14,907 bases of DNA from Clostridia bacterium (GTDB lineage Bacteria > Bacillota_A > Clostridia > Oscillospirales > Acutalibacteraceae). Position numbers and translations under genes: made by a program. Shown here one piece after another: positions 1 to 7,751 of this stretch. The stretch lies in NCBI GenBank assembly GCA_017445685.1, contig JAFSTS010000262.1:1-14907 (forward strand), in the 5' to 3' direction. Every line of letters starts with the position of its first letter. Position 1 is the stretch's first letter. A model generated the notes under the pieces. The model ran no database searches. It saw only the letters and a program-made list of their open reading frames with translations, and had not been told where the DNA came from.

Positions 1-63
1 ATGGTTGAAAATACGCAGAGAAAGGAAGATATCCTAAGGGATATCTCAGGAAGGAAAAAATGA
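1..63 (+). CDS. 3' end of an unidentified upstream gene (partial)
   Basis: The first reading frame is open from base 1 to a TGA at 61-63, giving a basic tail that ends RDISGRKK. The TGA overlaps the ATG of hom in an ATGA arrangement, typical of translationally coupled neighbours, which is the main reason to think it is coding. The ATG at base 1 is probably an internal codon of a gene that starts outside the window. The visible 20 residues match no family I recognise. If it is not coding, these bases are simply the leader of hom. Confidence 0.35.
   Translation: MVENTQRKEDILRDISGRKK
27..46 (+). repeat. Perfect 8-bp inverted repeat just before the hom ribosome binding site
   Basis: AGATATCC (27-34) and GGATATCT (39-46) are exact reverse complements around a 4-base loop TAAG. 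The repeat ends two or three bases before the purine-rich AGGAAGG (48-54) that should serve as the hom Shine-Dalgarno. In RNA it could form a hairpin abutting the ribosome binding site, and in DNA it could be an operator. There is no T-tract, so it is not an intrinsic terminator. The structure is visible; any function is inference. Confidence 0.4.
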
Positions 64-1292
64 AAGTTTCCGTTATGGGACACGGCACTGTCGGCTCAGG
101 CGTCGTAGAAGTGATATTGACCAACAACGAAAAAATCGTAAGACAAAACGGACTTGACTGCCTTGAAATATCGCATATCCTCGACTTGAGAGATTTTGAC
201 ACGCCGTACAAAGACAAGTTTACAAAAGAATTTAACGATATCCTCAACGACGAAGAAACGAAAATCGTCGTCGAAACAATGGGAGGACTTCATCCTGCCT
301 ATGAATTTGTCAAAAGCTGCCTTTTGGCAGGCAAGAGCGTCTGTACTTCAAACAAAGAGCTTGTTGCATCTTTCGGCGATGAGCTTCTTGACATTGCGAA
401 AGAAAAAAATGTCAACTTCCTTTTTGAAGCGAGCGTAGGCGGAGGCATTCCTATTATCAGACCTATCACAAAATGTCTTGCCGCAAACGAATTTCGAAAG
501 GTCGCAGGCATTCTTAACGGCACAACAAACTTCATTTTATCTAAAATGATAAAAGAGAACATGAGTCTTGAACAGGCGCTTAAAATTGCCCAGGATAACG
601 GCTATGCCGAAAAAGATCCGACAAACGATATCGAGGGACACGACGCGTGCAGAAAGATTTGTATTCTTGCGTCGCTTTGCTTCGGCACTCATGTCTATCC
701 CGACGAGATAGCCACCAAGGGAATTACAGGAATTTCGCTTTTCGATGTGGAATACGCAAAAAGCTGCGGCAGAGTTATCAAGCTTATCGGCTCAGCCGAA
801 AAAATGCCCGGCGGCAGGATCTGCGCTCAGGTCGGACCGGCGCTTGTCAACGGCGAAAGTCCGCTTGCAAGCGTTGACGGAGTTTTCAATGCCGTAATGG
901 CGGACGGAAACGCGGTCGATGAAGTTTACTTTATCGGCAAGGGCGCAGGAAAACTTGCCACGGCAAGCGCAGTAGTTGCGGATGTTATCGACTGTGCGGT
1001 CAACGACAAGACTCTCGCGAGCTATCGCTGGGAAAAACATATTGACGGAAAACTTGTTTCTGCCGACGATGTTGCGGCAAAGATGTATGTCAGAGGATTT
1101 TCCTCAAATGAAAACATCAAGGGGAAAATTGCGTCTGTTTTTGAGAATGCGGAATTTCTCTCAAGAGAAAATGCTCCCAAAGACGAGATCGCTTTTGTCA
1201 CACAAAGCGATGTTCAAAGCGTCATAAAGCAAAAGCTTGACGGACTTGACGGCTTCGATATACAGTCTCTCATAAGACTTGCAGACTTTTAG
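60..1292 (+). CDS. hom: Homoserine dehydrogenase
   Basis: Cytoplasmic NAD(P)H-dependent enzyme converting aspartate semialdehyde to homoserine, the branch toward threonine and methionine. The 410-residue product opens with a Rossmann nucleotide-binding loop GHGTVGSGV (7-15). The conserved TSNKELVA segment (about 96-103) and the family signature around GILNGTTNFIL (150-160) follow. The catalytic block YAEKDPTNDIEGHDACRK (182-199) contains the expected Glu184, Asp195 and Lys199. Residues from about 340 to the end look like a short C-terminal ACT-type regulatory domain, closing IQSLIRLADF, so feedback control by threonine is plausible. Length is near the usual 410-435. The start is supported by AGGAAGG a few bases upstream and overlaps the preceding TGA. 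The stop is 14 bases before lysC, so the two genes are almost certainly cotranscribed. Confidence 0.96.
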   Translation: MKVSVMGHGTVGSGVVEVILTNNEKIVRQNGLDCLEISHILDLRDFDTPYKDKFTKEFNDILNDEETKIVVETMGGLHPAYEFVKSCLLAGKSVCTSNKELVASFGDELLDIAKEKNVNFLFEASVGGGIPIIRPITKCLAANEFRKVAGILNGTTNFILSKMIKENMSLEQALKIAQDNGYAEKDPTNDIEGHDACRKICILASLCFGTHVYPDEIATKGITGISLFDVEYAKSCGRVIKLIGSAEKMPGGRICAQVGPALVNGESPLASVDGVFNAVMADGNAVDEVYFIGKGAGKLATASAVVADVIDCAVNDKTLASYRWEKHIDGKLVSADDVAAKMYVRGFSSNENIKGKIASVFENAEFLSRENAPKDEIAFVTQSDVQSVIKQKLDGLDGFDIQSLIRLADF

Positions 1293-1306
1293 AAAGGGTG
1301 AAATAA

Positions 1307-2512
1307 ATGGGACTGATCGTTCAGAAATTCGGCGGCAGTTCGGTCGCTGACGCGGACAGAGTAAGGAATGTTGCAAAAATCGTCACCGATACTTATGCAA
1401 AGGGAAACGATGTGATAGTAGTCGTCTCCGCTCAGGGTGACACGACCGACGACCTTATAGCAAAAGCCGCGGAAATATCAAAAAAACCTTCCGCCAGAGA
1501 AATGGATATGCTTCTTTGCTCCGGCGAACAAATTTCGATCGCGCTTCTTGCAATGGCGATCAAAGAGCTTGGCTATCCTGCGATCTCGCTTCTCGGCTGG
1601 CAGGCAGGCTTCAACACATCCTCAAGCTATAACAAGGCGAGGATCAAAAAAATCAACACCGAGAGAATGAAGGAAGAGCTTTCCAAAAACAACATCGTAG
1701 TTGTCGCAGGCTTTCAGGGAATCAACAAATACGACGACCTGACAACGCTCGGCAGAGGCGGCTCGGACACAAGCGCCGTGGCAATTGCCGCCGCGATGAG
1801 AGCTGACAGATGTCAGATTTTCACAGATGTTGAAGGCGTATTCACCGCCGATCCGAGAAAGGTTGACAACGCAATCAAACTAAAAGATATCACATACGAT
1901 GAAATGCTTGAGCTTGCCACTCTCGGCGCGCAGGTGCTTAATAACCGATCTGTTGAAATGGCAAAGAAATATAATGTTGAGCTTGAAGTGCTTTCGAGTC
2001 TCACAAATGTTCCCGGAACGATAGTTAAGGAGGTTGCGAATATGGAAAAAATGCTTGTCAGAGGTGTAACGAAAGATACGGATGTTGCAAGAGTTTCGAT
2101 TTTGAATGTGCCGGACACACCCGGAGTCGCTTTCAGGATTTTTGATAAACTTGCAGCAAAGAATGTGAATGTAGATATCATTCTTCAGTCCATCGGCAGA
2201 GACGGCACAAAGGATATCACTTTCACAACAACCTGCGACAACTGCGACGCAGTCAAGGAGATAATTGAAAACTCCGAATACAAGGACGCGAAGGTCGAGA
2301 TCAACACGGACGTTGCAAAGATTTCCGTTGTCGGCGCCGGAATGGAAACGCATCCCGGTACAGCGGCAAAGATGTTCGAAGCTTTGTTTGAACATGACAT
2401 CAACATTCAGATGATCTCAACAAGCGAGATCAAAATTTCCGTTCTTATCGAGAAGGAATACGCCGACAAGGCAGTCAGCGCAGTTCACAAGGCGTTCTTC
2501 CCGGCTAAATAA
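1307..2512 (+). CDS. lysC: Aspartate kinase (alpha subunit)
   Basis: Phosphorylates aspartate with ATP, the first committed step to lysine, threonine and methionine. The 401-residue product starts with the amino-acid kinase signature KFGGSSVAD (7-15). It continues with TLGRGGSDTSAVA (147-159) and FTDVEGVFTADPR (172-184), which shape the ATP/aspartate site. Two ACT repeats follow, roughly 262-335 (ILNVPDTPGVAFRIF) and 337-401 (SVVGAGMETHPGTAAKMF), the allosteric module that usually senses lysine and/or threonine. The size and layout match the monofunctional Bacillus LysC/Corynebacterium type. The start has AAAGGGTGA (1293-1301) five bases upstream. The gene directly follows hom, as is common in Firmicutes. 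An internal start (see 2027-2044) probably yields an additional C-terminal ACT-only beta subunit. Confidence 0.96.
   Translation: MGLIVQKFGGSSVADADRVRNVAKIVTDTYAKGNDVIVVVSAQGDTTDDLIAKAAEISKKPSAREMDMLLCSGEQISIALLAMAIKELGYPAISLLGWQAGFNTSSSYNKARIKKINTERMKEELSKNNIVVVAGFQGINKYDDLTTLGRGGSDTSAVAIAAAMRADRCQIFTDVEGVFTADPRKVDNAIKLKDITYDEMLELATLGAQVLNNRSVEMAKKYNVELEVLSSLTNVPGTIVKEVANMEKMLVRGVTKDTDVARVSILNVPDTPGVAFRIFDKLAAKNVNVDIILQSIGRDGTKDITFTTTCDNCDAVKEIIENSEYKDAKVEINTDVAKISVVGAGMETHPGTAAKMFEALFEHDINIQMISTSEIKISVLIEKEYADKAVSAVHKAFFPAK
2027..2044 (+). promoter_or_regulatory. Internal ribosome binding site and in-frame ATG for an aspartate kinase beta subunit
   Basis: Within lysC, AAGGAGG (2027-2033) is a near-perfect Shine-Dalgarno. 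It is followed by 8 bases and an ATG at 2042-2044, which is codon 246 of lysC in the same frame. Initiation there would give a 156-residue protein ending at 2512 that holds exactly the two ACT domains. Bacillus subtilis aspartokinase II and Corynebacterium aspartokinase are known to make such a beta subunit from an in-frame internal start and to assemble as alpha2beta2. The signal is seen; its use here is inferred from those families. Confidence 0.75.
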
Positions 2513-2515
2513 GGG

Positions 2516-2544
2516 TTGCAATTGTCGAAAAAATAGTGTAAAAT
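2516..2544 (+). promoter_or_regulatory. Sigma-A-type promoter for efp
   Basis: TTGCAA (2516-2521) and TAAAAT (2539-2544) are separated by 17 bases, close to the housekeeping consensus. They lie in the short gap between lysC and efp. Transcription would begin around 2551, leaving a leader of about 25 bases with the GGAGGA ribosome binding site. No terminator hairpin is visible after lysC, so read-through from the hom-lysC transcript is also possible. Confidence 0.6.
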
Positions 2545-2575
2545 CTAAGTATAAAGTTTTTTGGAGGAAAAATTT

Positions 2576-3133
2576 ATGGTATCAGCAGGCGATTTCAGAA
2601 ACGGAATAACTTTTGAAATGGAAGGCAATGTCTATCAGATCATCGAATTTCAGCACGTAAAACCCGGCAAGGGAGCTGCATTCGTAAGAGCCAAGATCAG
2701 AAATGTTATCTCCGGCGCAGTTACTGAAACAACTTTTAACCCCACGGCAAAATTCCCTACAGCGTACATTGAAAGAAAGGATATGGAATATTCTTACAGC
2801 GACGGCGATCTTTACTATTTCATGGATCCTGAAAGCTATGAGCTTATCCCGATCAATGCAGACACTCTCGGCGACAACTTCAAGTTTGTTAAAGAAAACA
2901 TGGTTTGCAAAGTTCTTTCCTACAAGGGTAATGTTTTCGGCGTAGAGCCTCCGACATTTGTTACTCTTCAGGTAACACAGACCGATCCCGGCTTTAAGGG
3001 CGACACGGCTACCAACGCCACAAAACCCGCAACTCTTGAAACAGGCGCAGAAGTCAGAGTTCCTCTTTTCATCGACGAAGGTGAAATGATCAATATCGAC
3101 ACCCGTACGGGCGAATATATGTCCAGAGCATAA
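2576..3133 (+). CDS. efp: Translation elongation factor P
   Basis: EF-P binds between the P and E sites of stalled ribosomes and promotes peptide bond formation at consecutive prolines. The 185-residue product has the standard layout: an N-terminal KOW-like domain (about 1-63) whose loop PGKGAAF carries Lys32, the position modified or used at the tip in many bacteria, then two OB-fold domains. The C-terminal signature covering [11 protein letters not shown] and the final [12 protein letters not shown] are both present. The start is placed at ATG 2576 because GGAGGA (2563-2568) lies 7 bases upstream and [10 protein letters not shown] is the conserved EF-P N-terminus. A TTG at 2561 in the same frame sits on the ribosome binding site itself and is rejected. 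It is followed 13 bases later by a zinc-ribbon gene. Confidence 0.97.
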   Translation: MVSAGDFRNGITFEMEGNVYQIIEFQHVKPGKGAAFVRAKIRNVISGAVTETTFNPTAKFPTAYIERKDMEYSYSDGDLYYFMDPESYELIPINADTLGDNFKFVKENMVCKVLSYKGNVFGVEPPTFVTLQVTQTDPGFKGDTATNATKPATLETGAEVRVPLFIDEGEMINIDTRTGEYMSRA

Positions 3134-3146
3134 AGGAGTTTTTGCT

Positions 3147-3551
3147 ATGATGACAATTACTGAAAAAGTTGCTTATCTCAGAGGGCTTGTCGAGGGCATG
3201 AAGCTTGACGGCAGCAAGGACGAGGTCAAAATCATCAATGCAGTGATCGATGTTCTTGACGATATCGCTTTGAGCGTTGCCGACCTTGAAGACGAAGTCG
3301 CTTCCGTTGAAGAGGTTATCAACGATATCGACGCAGATCTTGAAGACCTCGAAGATGTTGTCTATGACGATTTCGGCTGTGAAGGCTGCGATTGCGAAGA
3401 TTATGACGACGAGCTTTTCGAAGTCACCTGTCCCCAGTGCGAAGAGACGATAACTATCGACTCTCAGGTTGTTGAAGAAGGCTCGATAGAGTGCCCCAAC
3501 TGCGGCGCTCAGCTTGAATTTGACATTGACCTCGACGACGAGGAAGAATAA
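3147..3551 (+). CDS. CD1247-type small acidic zinc-ribbon protein
   Basis: A 134-residue, very acidic protein. The N-terminal segment, ITEKVAYLRGLVEGMKLD onward (about 4-70), resembles the CD1247 N-terminal domain found in many Clostridia and is probably helical or coiled coil. A Cys cluster CEGCDC follows (Cys78, 81, 83). The C-terminal zinc ribbon has two CPxC knuckles, Cys95/98 and Cys116/119, and the protein ends in a run of Asp/Glu. Molecular function is unknown; homologues have sometimes been labelled transcriptional regulators without evidence that I know of. The start has AAAGGAG (3132-3138) 8 bases upstream, overlapping the efp stop codon; ATG 3150 is an alternative. It appears cotranscribed with efp and is closed by the terminator at 3566-3597. 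Confidence 0.85.
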   Translation: MMTITEKVAYLRGLVEGMKLDGSKDEVKIINAVIDVLDDIALSVADLEDEVASVEEVINDIDADLEDLEDVVYDDFGCEGCDCEDYDDELFEVTCPQCEETITIDSQVVEEGSIECPNCGAQLEFDIDLDDEEE

Positions 3552-3565
3552 TATAAAGCTGTTTT

Positions 3566-3597
3566 TAAACGGGCGGATTTTTGTCTGCCCGTTTTTT
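3566..3597 (+). terminator. Rho-independent terminator after the efp operon
   Basis: ACGGGCGGA (3569-3577) pairs with TCTGCCCGT (3584-3592) in a 9-bp stem with one G-U pair and a 6-base loop. The stem is followed by a T run (3592-3597). It lies 14 bases after the zinc-ribbon stop codon and separates this transcript from the gltX promoter. Confidence 0.9.
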
Positions 3598-3630
3598 GTC
3601 ATTTAAGGGCAAAAAAGCGGTTGAAAAGTA

Positions 3631-3659
3631 TTGATAAATTTATAAAAGAATAGTATAAT
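3631..3659 (+). promoter_or_regulatory. Strong sigma-A-type promoter for gltX
   Basis: TTGATA (3631-3636) and a consensus TATAAT (3654-3659) are spaced by 17 bases. They lie immediately after the terminator of the previous operon. The predicted transcription start near 3666 leaves a leader of about 78 bases before the TTG start of gltX. This is the best promoter in the window and probably drives gltX-glnS and perhaps the downstream genes, since no terminator is seen after it. Confidence 0.85.
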
Positions 3660-3681
3660 ATCCAGTGTATATCAAAAATCA

Positions 3682-3725
3682 AGCCGCTTTTCCAAAGCGG
3701 AAAAAATAACTGCGGTTTCAAGCCG
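3682..3725 (+). promoter_or_regulatory. Structured 5' leader of gltX with two small hairpins
   Basis: CCGCTTT (3684-3690) pairs with AAAGCGG (3694-3700) in a tight 7-bp hairpin. Further on, CGGTT and AGCCG (about 3713-3725) can form a second small stem. AAGCCGC (3682-3688) can also pair with GCGGTTT (3712-3718), including one G-U pair, so two folds compete. The leader is too short for a T-box and no T-box antiterminator motif is seen. Regulatory use is inference. Confidence 0.4.
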
Positions 3726-3731
3726 TAAAAC

Positions 3732-3747
3732 AGGAGAGATTTTTTTG
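3732..3747 (+). promoter_or_regulatory. Ribosome binding site and TTG start of gltX
   Basis: AGGAGAG (3732-3738) stands 6 bases before a TTG at 3745. No in-frame ATG occurs until codon 25, and no other ribosome binding site is seen nearby, so TTG is the chosen start. Confidence 0.75.
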
Positions 3748-5418
3748 ACAGACAACGAAAAGCTTGCCCGTCTGCTGTTCGGGCACATCGATAAAACGCC
3801 GGAAGACTACGAGCAGATGTATCCGCAGAGGGATCTTCCCGAAGGCGCGAGGGTGACCCGTTTTGCGCCGAGCCCGACAGGCTTTGTTCATCTTGGAAGC
3901 CTCTTTGCGTCGCTTTCGGAAATGCTGATAGCAAAATCAACGAATGGTCTGTTTTATCTTCGAATCGAGGATACAGACAAAAAGCGTGAGGTTGAAGACG
4001 GTGTCACCGGCATCGTCAAGGGACTTCGCGATTTCGGCATTACATTTGACGAAGGCGTTACCGGCCCCGAAACTGAAACAGGCGATTACGGCCCCTACAC
4101 TCAAAGCAGGAGAAAAGATATTTATCAGTGCTTTGCAAAAAAACTTGTCGAACAGGGACTTGCCTACCCCTGCTTTTGCACAGAGGAGGAAATTGCGTCC
4201 CTTCGTCTGAAGCAGGAGGAGCTTGGACTTGACAGCAAGGGCTACTACGGCGAATACGCCAAATGCCGCTGTCTGAGCTTTGATGAACAGGAAAAACGCG
4301 TTAAAAACGGCGAAGAATACACTTTGAGATTCCGTTCCCCCGGAAGACCTGACGGCAAGATCATTTTTGAAGACTTGATAAAGGGCAAAATCGAGATGCC
4401 TGAAAATATGCAGGACATCGTTCTTTTGAAACGAGACGGGATCCCGACTTACCATTTTGCCCATGTTGTCGACGACCATCTGATGAGAAGCACGCACATT
4501 GTTCGCGGCGACGAATGGATATCCTCAGTGCCGACTCATATTCAGCTTTTTAGAGCCTGCGGATTCAAAGTGCCGAAGTATGCCCACATTTCTCCCATAA
4601 TGAAAGAGGATGAAATAACAGGCGGAAAGAGAAAGCTTTCAAAGAGAAAAGATCCCGAAGCAGCGGTTGAATTTTTCATCGAGCAGGGTTATCCGCCTGA
4701 GAGCGTGATAGAATATCTGTTGACGATAGCAAACTCCAACTTTGAAGATTGGAGAAAGGCTAATCCGACGGCTGACAGATTCTCCTTCCCCTTTAACCCC
4801 AAAAAGATGAGCGCAAGCGGCGCACTGTTTGACATGAACAAGATGATAGATGTCAGCAAAAATGTGATAAGCGTTATGACCGCCGAAGAAGTATATGAAA
4901 AAGCTCTTGCATGGGCGAAAGATTATGATGAAGAAATGTTCAGGCTTCTGAACGCCGACAGGGATTTCGGGGTAGGAATTTTTTCGATAGACCGCGGCGG
5001 CAACAAGCCGAGAAAAGATATTTCCAAGTGGTCGGATATTAAAAACTATGCGCAGTATTTCTTTGATGAAACCTATGTCGAAAGTCTTGAAGAAATGCCT
5101 GAAAATGTAAGCGCTGAAGACAGGGCAAAAATACTTGAAGAATACAAAAAGGTCTATGATCCCGGCGACACAAAGGAAGAATGGTTTGACAAAATCAAAT
5201 CTCTTTGCGAGCCTCTCGGCTTCACGCCGAATGTCAAGGAGTACAAAAAATCACCCGATCTTTTCAAGGGCCATGTCGGCGATGTGTCCTCTGTTATCAG
5301 GGTCGCGGTGACATCGAGAAAAAACACGCCCGATCTGTATTCCATTATGGCTCTTTTGGGAAAAGATAAAACTTTTGAGAGGATCGACGGCTGTATTGCA
5401 AAACTCGGAGGTAAATAA
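3745..5418 (+). CDS. gltX: Glutamate--tRNA ligase
   Basis: Class I synthetase that charges tRNA-Glu with glutamate. The Rossmann catalytic domain begins RFAPSPTGFVHLGS, with the HIGH-equivalent HLGS at 49-52 and the KMSKS-equivalent KLSKR at 297-301. LRIEDTD (72-78) is the usual family motif. A CxC pair (Cys143, Cys145) and a second CxC (Cys174, Cys176) fit the zinc-binding insert of GluRS enzymes. The C-terminal part (about 340-557) is the anticodon-binding region. At 557 residues it is longer than the common form of about 480 residues; I read this as the longer clostridial-type GluRS, not as a fusion. It is followed after 3 bases by glnS. With a GlnRS present, this enzyme would be expected to be specific for tRNA-Glu, which the sequence alone cannot prove. 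Confidence 0.95.
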   Translation: MTDNEKLARLLFGHIDKTPEDYEQMYPQRDLPEGARVTRFAPSPTGFVHLGSLFASLSEMLIAKSTNGLFYLRIEDTDKKREVEDGVTGIVKGLRDFGITFDEGVTGPETETGDYGPYTQSRRKDIYQCFAKKLVEQGLAYPCFCTEEEIASLRLKQEELGLDSKGYYGEYAKCRCLSFDEQEKRVKNGEEYTLRFRSPGRPDGKIIFEDLIKGKIEMPENMQDIVLLKRDGIPTYHFAHVVDDHLMRSTHIVRGDEWISSVPTHIQLFRACGFKVPKYAHISPIMKEDEITGGKRKLSKRKDPEAAVEFFIEQGYPPESVIEYLLTIANSNFEDWRKANPTADRFSFPFNPKKMSASGALFDMNKMIDVSKNVISVMTAEEVYEKALAWAKDYDEEMFRLLNADRDFGVGIFSIDRGGNKPRKDISKWSDIKNYAQYFFDETYVESLEEMPENVSAEDRAKILEEYKKVYDPGDTKEEWFDKIKSLCEPLGFTPNVKEYKKSPDLFKGHVGDVSSVIRVAVTSRKNTPDLYSIMALLGKDKTFERIDGCIAKLGGK

Positions 5419-5421
5419 TTT

Positions 5422-7083
5422 ATGGCAGAAGTAACTGAAGAAAGACGATCAAATTTTATACATGATTTTATAGACAAAGACCTTGAAGACGGTGTTTATG
5501 ACCGTGTACAGACGAGATTTCCGCCCGAACCCAACGGCTATCTTCACATCGGTCATGCAAAGGCTATCTGCATTGATTTTACAACCGCTGAAAAGTACGG
5601 CGGAAAATGCAATCTTCGTTTTGACGACACGAATCCGAGCAAGGAAGATGTCGAATATGTCGATTCAATAAAAGAAGATATCGAGTGGCTCGGCTTTAAA
5701 TGGGATAAATGTCTCTACGCTTCAAGCTATTTTGATTTTATCTATGAATGCGCCATTAAACTCATAAAGCTCGGCAAAGCCTATGTATGCGATCTTTCCG
5801 CCGACGAGATAAGACGCACAAGAGGAACGCTCACTCAGCCGGGAGAAAACAGCCCCTACAGAGAGAGAAGCGTTGAAGAAAATCTTGAATTGTTTGAAAG
5901 AATGACAAACGGGGAATTTCCCGACGGAGCGAGAGTTTTGCGCGCAAAGATAGATATGACTTCGCCCAACATGAATATGCGCGACCCTGTAATTTACAGA
6001 ATCGCCCATGTGTCCCATCACCAGACAGGCGACAAATGGTGTGTATATCCGATGTATGATTTTGCTCATCCGCTGTCTGATGCGGCAGAGGGAGTGACCC
6101 ATTCGCTTTGCACGCTTGAATTTGAGGATCACCGTCCGCTTTACGACTGGTTTTTGAGAGAGCTTTCCATCGAGACTCCTCCGAGGCAGATCGAATTTGC
6201 AAGGCTGAATCTCAATTACTGCCTGACAAGCAAGAGAAAAAATCTTGCTCTTGTTGACAATAAAATCGTCAGCGGCTGGAACGATCCGAGAATGGCAACG
6301 CTCAGCGGAATGAGAAGAAGAGGTTATCCTGCCGAAGCGCTCAGAGACTTTGTGGATAAAATCGGCGTTTCCAAGGCAAACAGCGTCGTGGACTATGGCT
6401 TGCTTGAATCCTGTGTGCGCGACAGGCTCAATGAAAATGCTCCGAGAGCAATGGCTGTTCTTGATCCTTTGAAAGTAGTGATCGACAACTATCCCGAAGG
6501 ACAGACGGAGGAAATCGAAGTCGAAGTTCATCCCGGAAAACCCGAAATGGGCAAGAGAAAAGTTACTTTTTCAAGAAATCTTTTTGTAGAGCGCGACGAC
6601 TTTATGGAAGTCCCGGTCAAGAAATATTTCAGACTTTTCCCCGGCAACGAAGTTCGTCTCAAAGGCGCATATTTTGTAACCTGCACGGATTACGAAAAAG
6701 ATGATGACGGCAACATCACCTGTCTTCACTGCACTTACGATCCGCAAAGCCGGGGCGGCGAATCGCCTGATGGCAGAAAAGTCAAAGGCACTCTCCACTG
6801 GGTCAGCGCAGACGATTGTTTCAACGCCGAGATCAGACTTTACGACCGTCTTTTTAATGTTGAAAATCCGTCCGACGAATCACAGGGAAGCTTTGAAAAC
6901 AACATCAACCCTGACTCCCTTGTCGTGCTTAAAAACAGTGTTGTCGAAGGCGGTTTGAAAAATCTTAAAGCAGGCGACTCTTTCCAGTTTATGAGAAAAG
7001 GCTATTTCTGCGTTGATACAGACAGCACCGATGAAAAAATTGTTTTCAACAGAACTGTAGAGCTTAACTCAAGCTGGAAATAA
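5422..7083 (+). CDS. glnS: Glutamine--tRNA ligase
   Basis: Class I synthetase that charges tRNA-Gln directly with glutamine. The nucleotide-binding signature [14 protein letters not shown] (34-47) has the PPEPNG context that separates GlnRS from most GluRS. LTSKRK (268-273) is the KMSKS-equivalent loop, followed by the GlnRS hallmark [19 protein letters not shown] (285-303). The C-terminal half is the two-barrel anticodon-binding region. The length of 553 residues is normal. GGAGGT inside the last codons of gltX (5407-5412) lies 9 bases before the ATG, and only 3 bases separate the genes, so expression is coupled. Many Firmicutes lack GlnRS and use the GatCAB route, so its presence points to a clostridial lineage that acquired glnS. 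Confidence 0.96.
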   Translation: MAEVTEERRSNFIHDFIDKDLEDGVYDRVQTRFPPEPNGYLHIGHAKAICIDFTTAEKYGGKCNLRFDDTNPSKEDVEYVDSIKEDIEWLGFKWDKCLYASSYFDFIYECAIKLIKLGKAYVCDLSADEIRRTRGTLTQPGENSPYRERSVEENLELFERMTNGEFPDGARVLRAKIDMTSPNMNMRDPVIYRIAHVSHHQTGDKWCVYPMYDFAHPLSDAAEGVTHSLCTLEFEDHRPLYDWFLRELSIETPPRQIEFARLNLNYCLTSKRKNLALVDNKIVSGWNDPRMATLSGMRRRGYPAEALRDFVDKIGVSKANSVVDYGLLESCVRDRLNENAPRAMAVLDPLKVVIDNYPEGQTEEIEVEVHPGKPEMGKRKVTFSRNLFVERDDFMEVPVKKYFRLFPGNEVRLKGAYFVTCTDYEKDDDGNITCLHCTYDPQSRGGESPDGRKVKGTLHWVSADDCFNAEIRLYDRLFNVENPSDESQGSFENNINPDSLVVLKNSVVEGGLKNLKAGDSFQFMRKGYFCVDTDSTDEKIVFNRTVELNSSWK

Positions 7084-7094
7084 AAGGAGACACA

Positions 7095-7751
7095 ATGAAA
7101 ATCACTGACAAAATCGTTACAGTGTTGCTCAGCGCGATGACAATTCCCGTGGCGATATTCGCTCCGCTCGTTCATATTCTCTATCGAATAACGGCGTGGC
7201 AGCTCATAGAACAGTTTGCCGGCTCAACAAACTCGGCGGATACGGGACTGACAGAGGACGCTTTCAGCGTAAAATGGATGCTTGAGAAAATTTTAAACGG
7301 AGATTTTTCCCTTGGCGGAATTGATACCTCAAAATTTACCGATTCCTTTAAGGCAATTTATCCGTTTTTAATCGCGGCAGGCGTGCTGTTTGCGCTTGCG
7401 GCTGTGACGGGTGTAGTCCTTTTTGTGACCGCTGTTGTTTCACACGCGAAAAAAACCCAGTGCATTATAAGCGCGGTGGGAATTGCAGAGCTTGCTGCGG
7501 CAGGGATACTCTTTTCAAAATTTGCTTCCCCGATAGTTTCGGGAACGGTCAGCGTCGGCTCGATCATCGAAAGCGTGTTCGGAGAATCTTTCTCAACGCT
7601 TTCGTCGATTATGACAAGCTCCGTCATAGAAGTTCAGCAGCTTAATCTCACAACCGCCTGGTCGGTAATGATGATTTTGTTTTTTGCAGTGATAATCTGG
7701 AATGTTTCATTTATGGTAACAAGCGTTGACAAAAGGCGGATTGACACATGA
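7095..7751 (+). CDS. Uncharacterised four-helix membrane protein
   Basis: A 218-residue protein I do not recognise. Hydrophobic spans lie at about 8-30, 88-116, 122-145 and 187-209, suggesting four transmembrane helices. There is a polar loop of some 55 residues between the first two and a Ser/Thr/Val-rich loop between the last two. There is no signal peptidase site, lipobox or Cys motif. The start has AAAGGAG about 6 bases upstream, right at the glnS stop. Its stop overlaps the ATG of the next gene (ATGA at 7748-7751), so the two are probably translationally coupled and may work together at the membrane. No function can be assigned. Confidence 0.8.
   Translation: MKITDKIVTVLLSAMTIPVAIFAPLVHILYRITAWQLIEQFAGSTNSADTGLTEDAFSVKWMLEKILNGDFSLGGIDTSKFTDSFKAIYPFLIAAGVLFALAAVTGVVLFVTAVVSHAKKTQCIISAVGIAELAAAGILFSKFASPIVSGTVSVGSIIESVFGESFSTLSSIMTSSVIEVQQLNLTTAWSVMMILFFAVIIWNVSFMVTSVDKRRIDT

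Noticed and set aside
2561..2575. TTG start five codons upstream of the efp ATG
   Set aside because: The TTG overlaps the GGAGGA that serves as ribosome binding site for ATG 2576, and MVSAGDF is the conserved EF-P N-terminus.
3660..3744. T-box riboswitch ahead of gltX
   Set aside because: The leader is only about 78 bases, has no T-box antiterminator consensus and no terminator hairpin with a T run.
5722..6531. Long minus-strand open frame (269 codons) inside glnS
   Set aside because: It lies wholly within a well-supported gene on the other strand, has no recognisable domain, and is explained by the codon bias of glnS.
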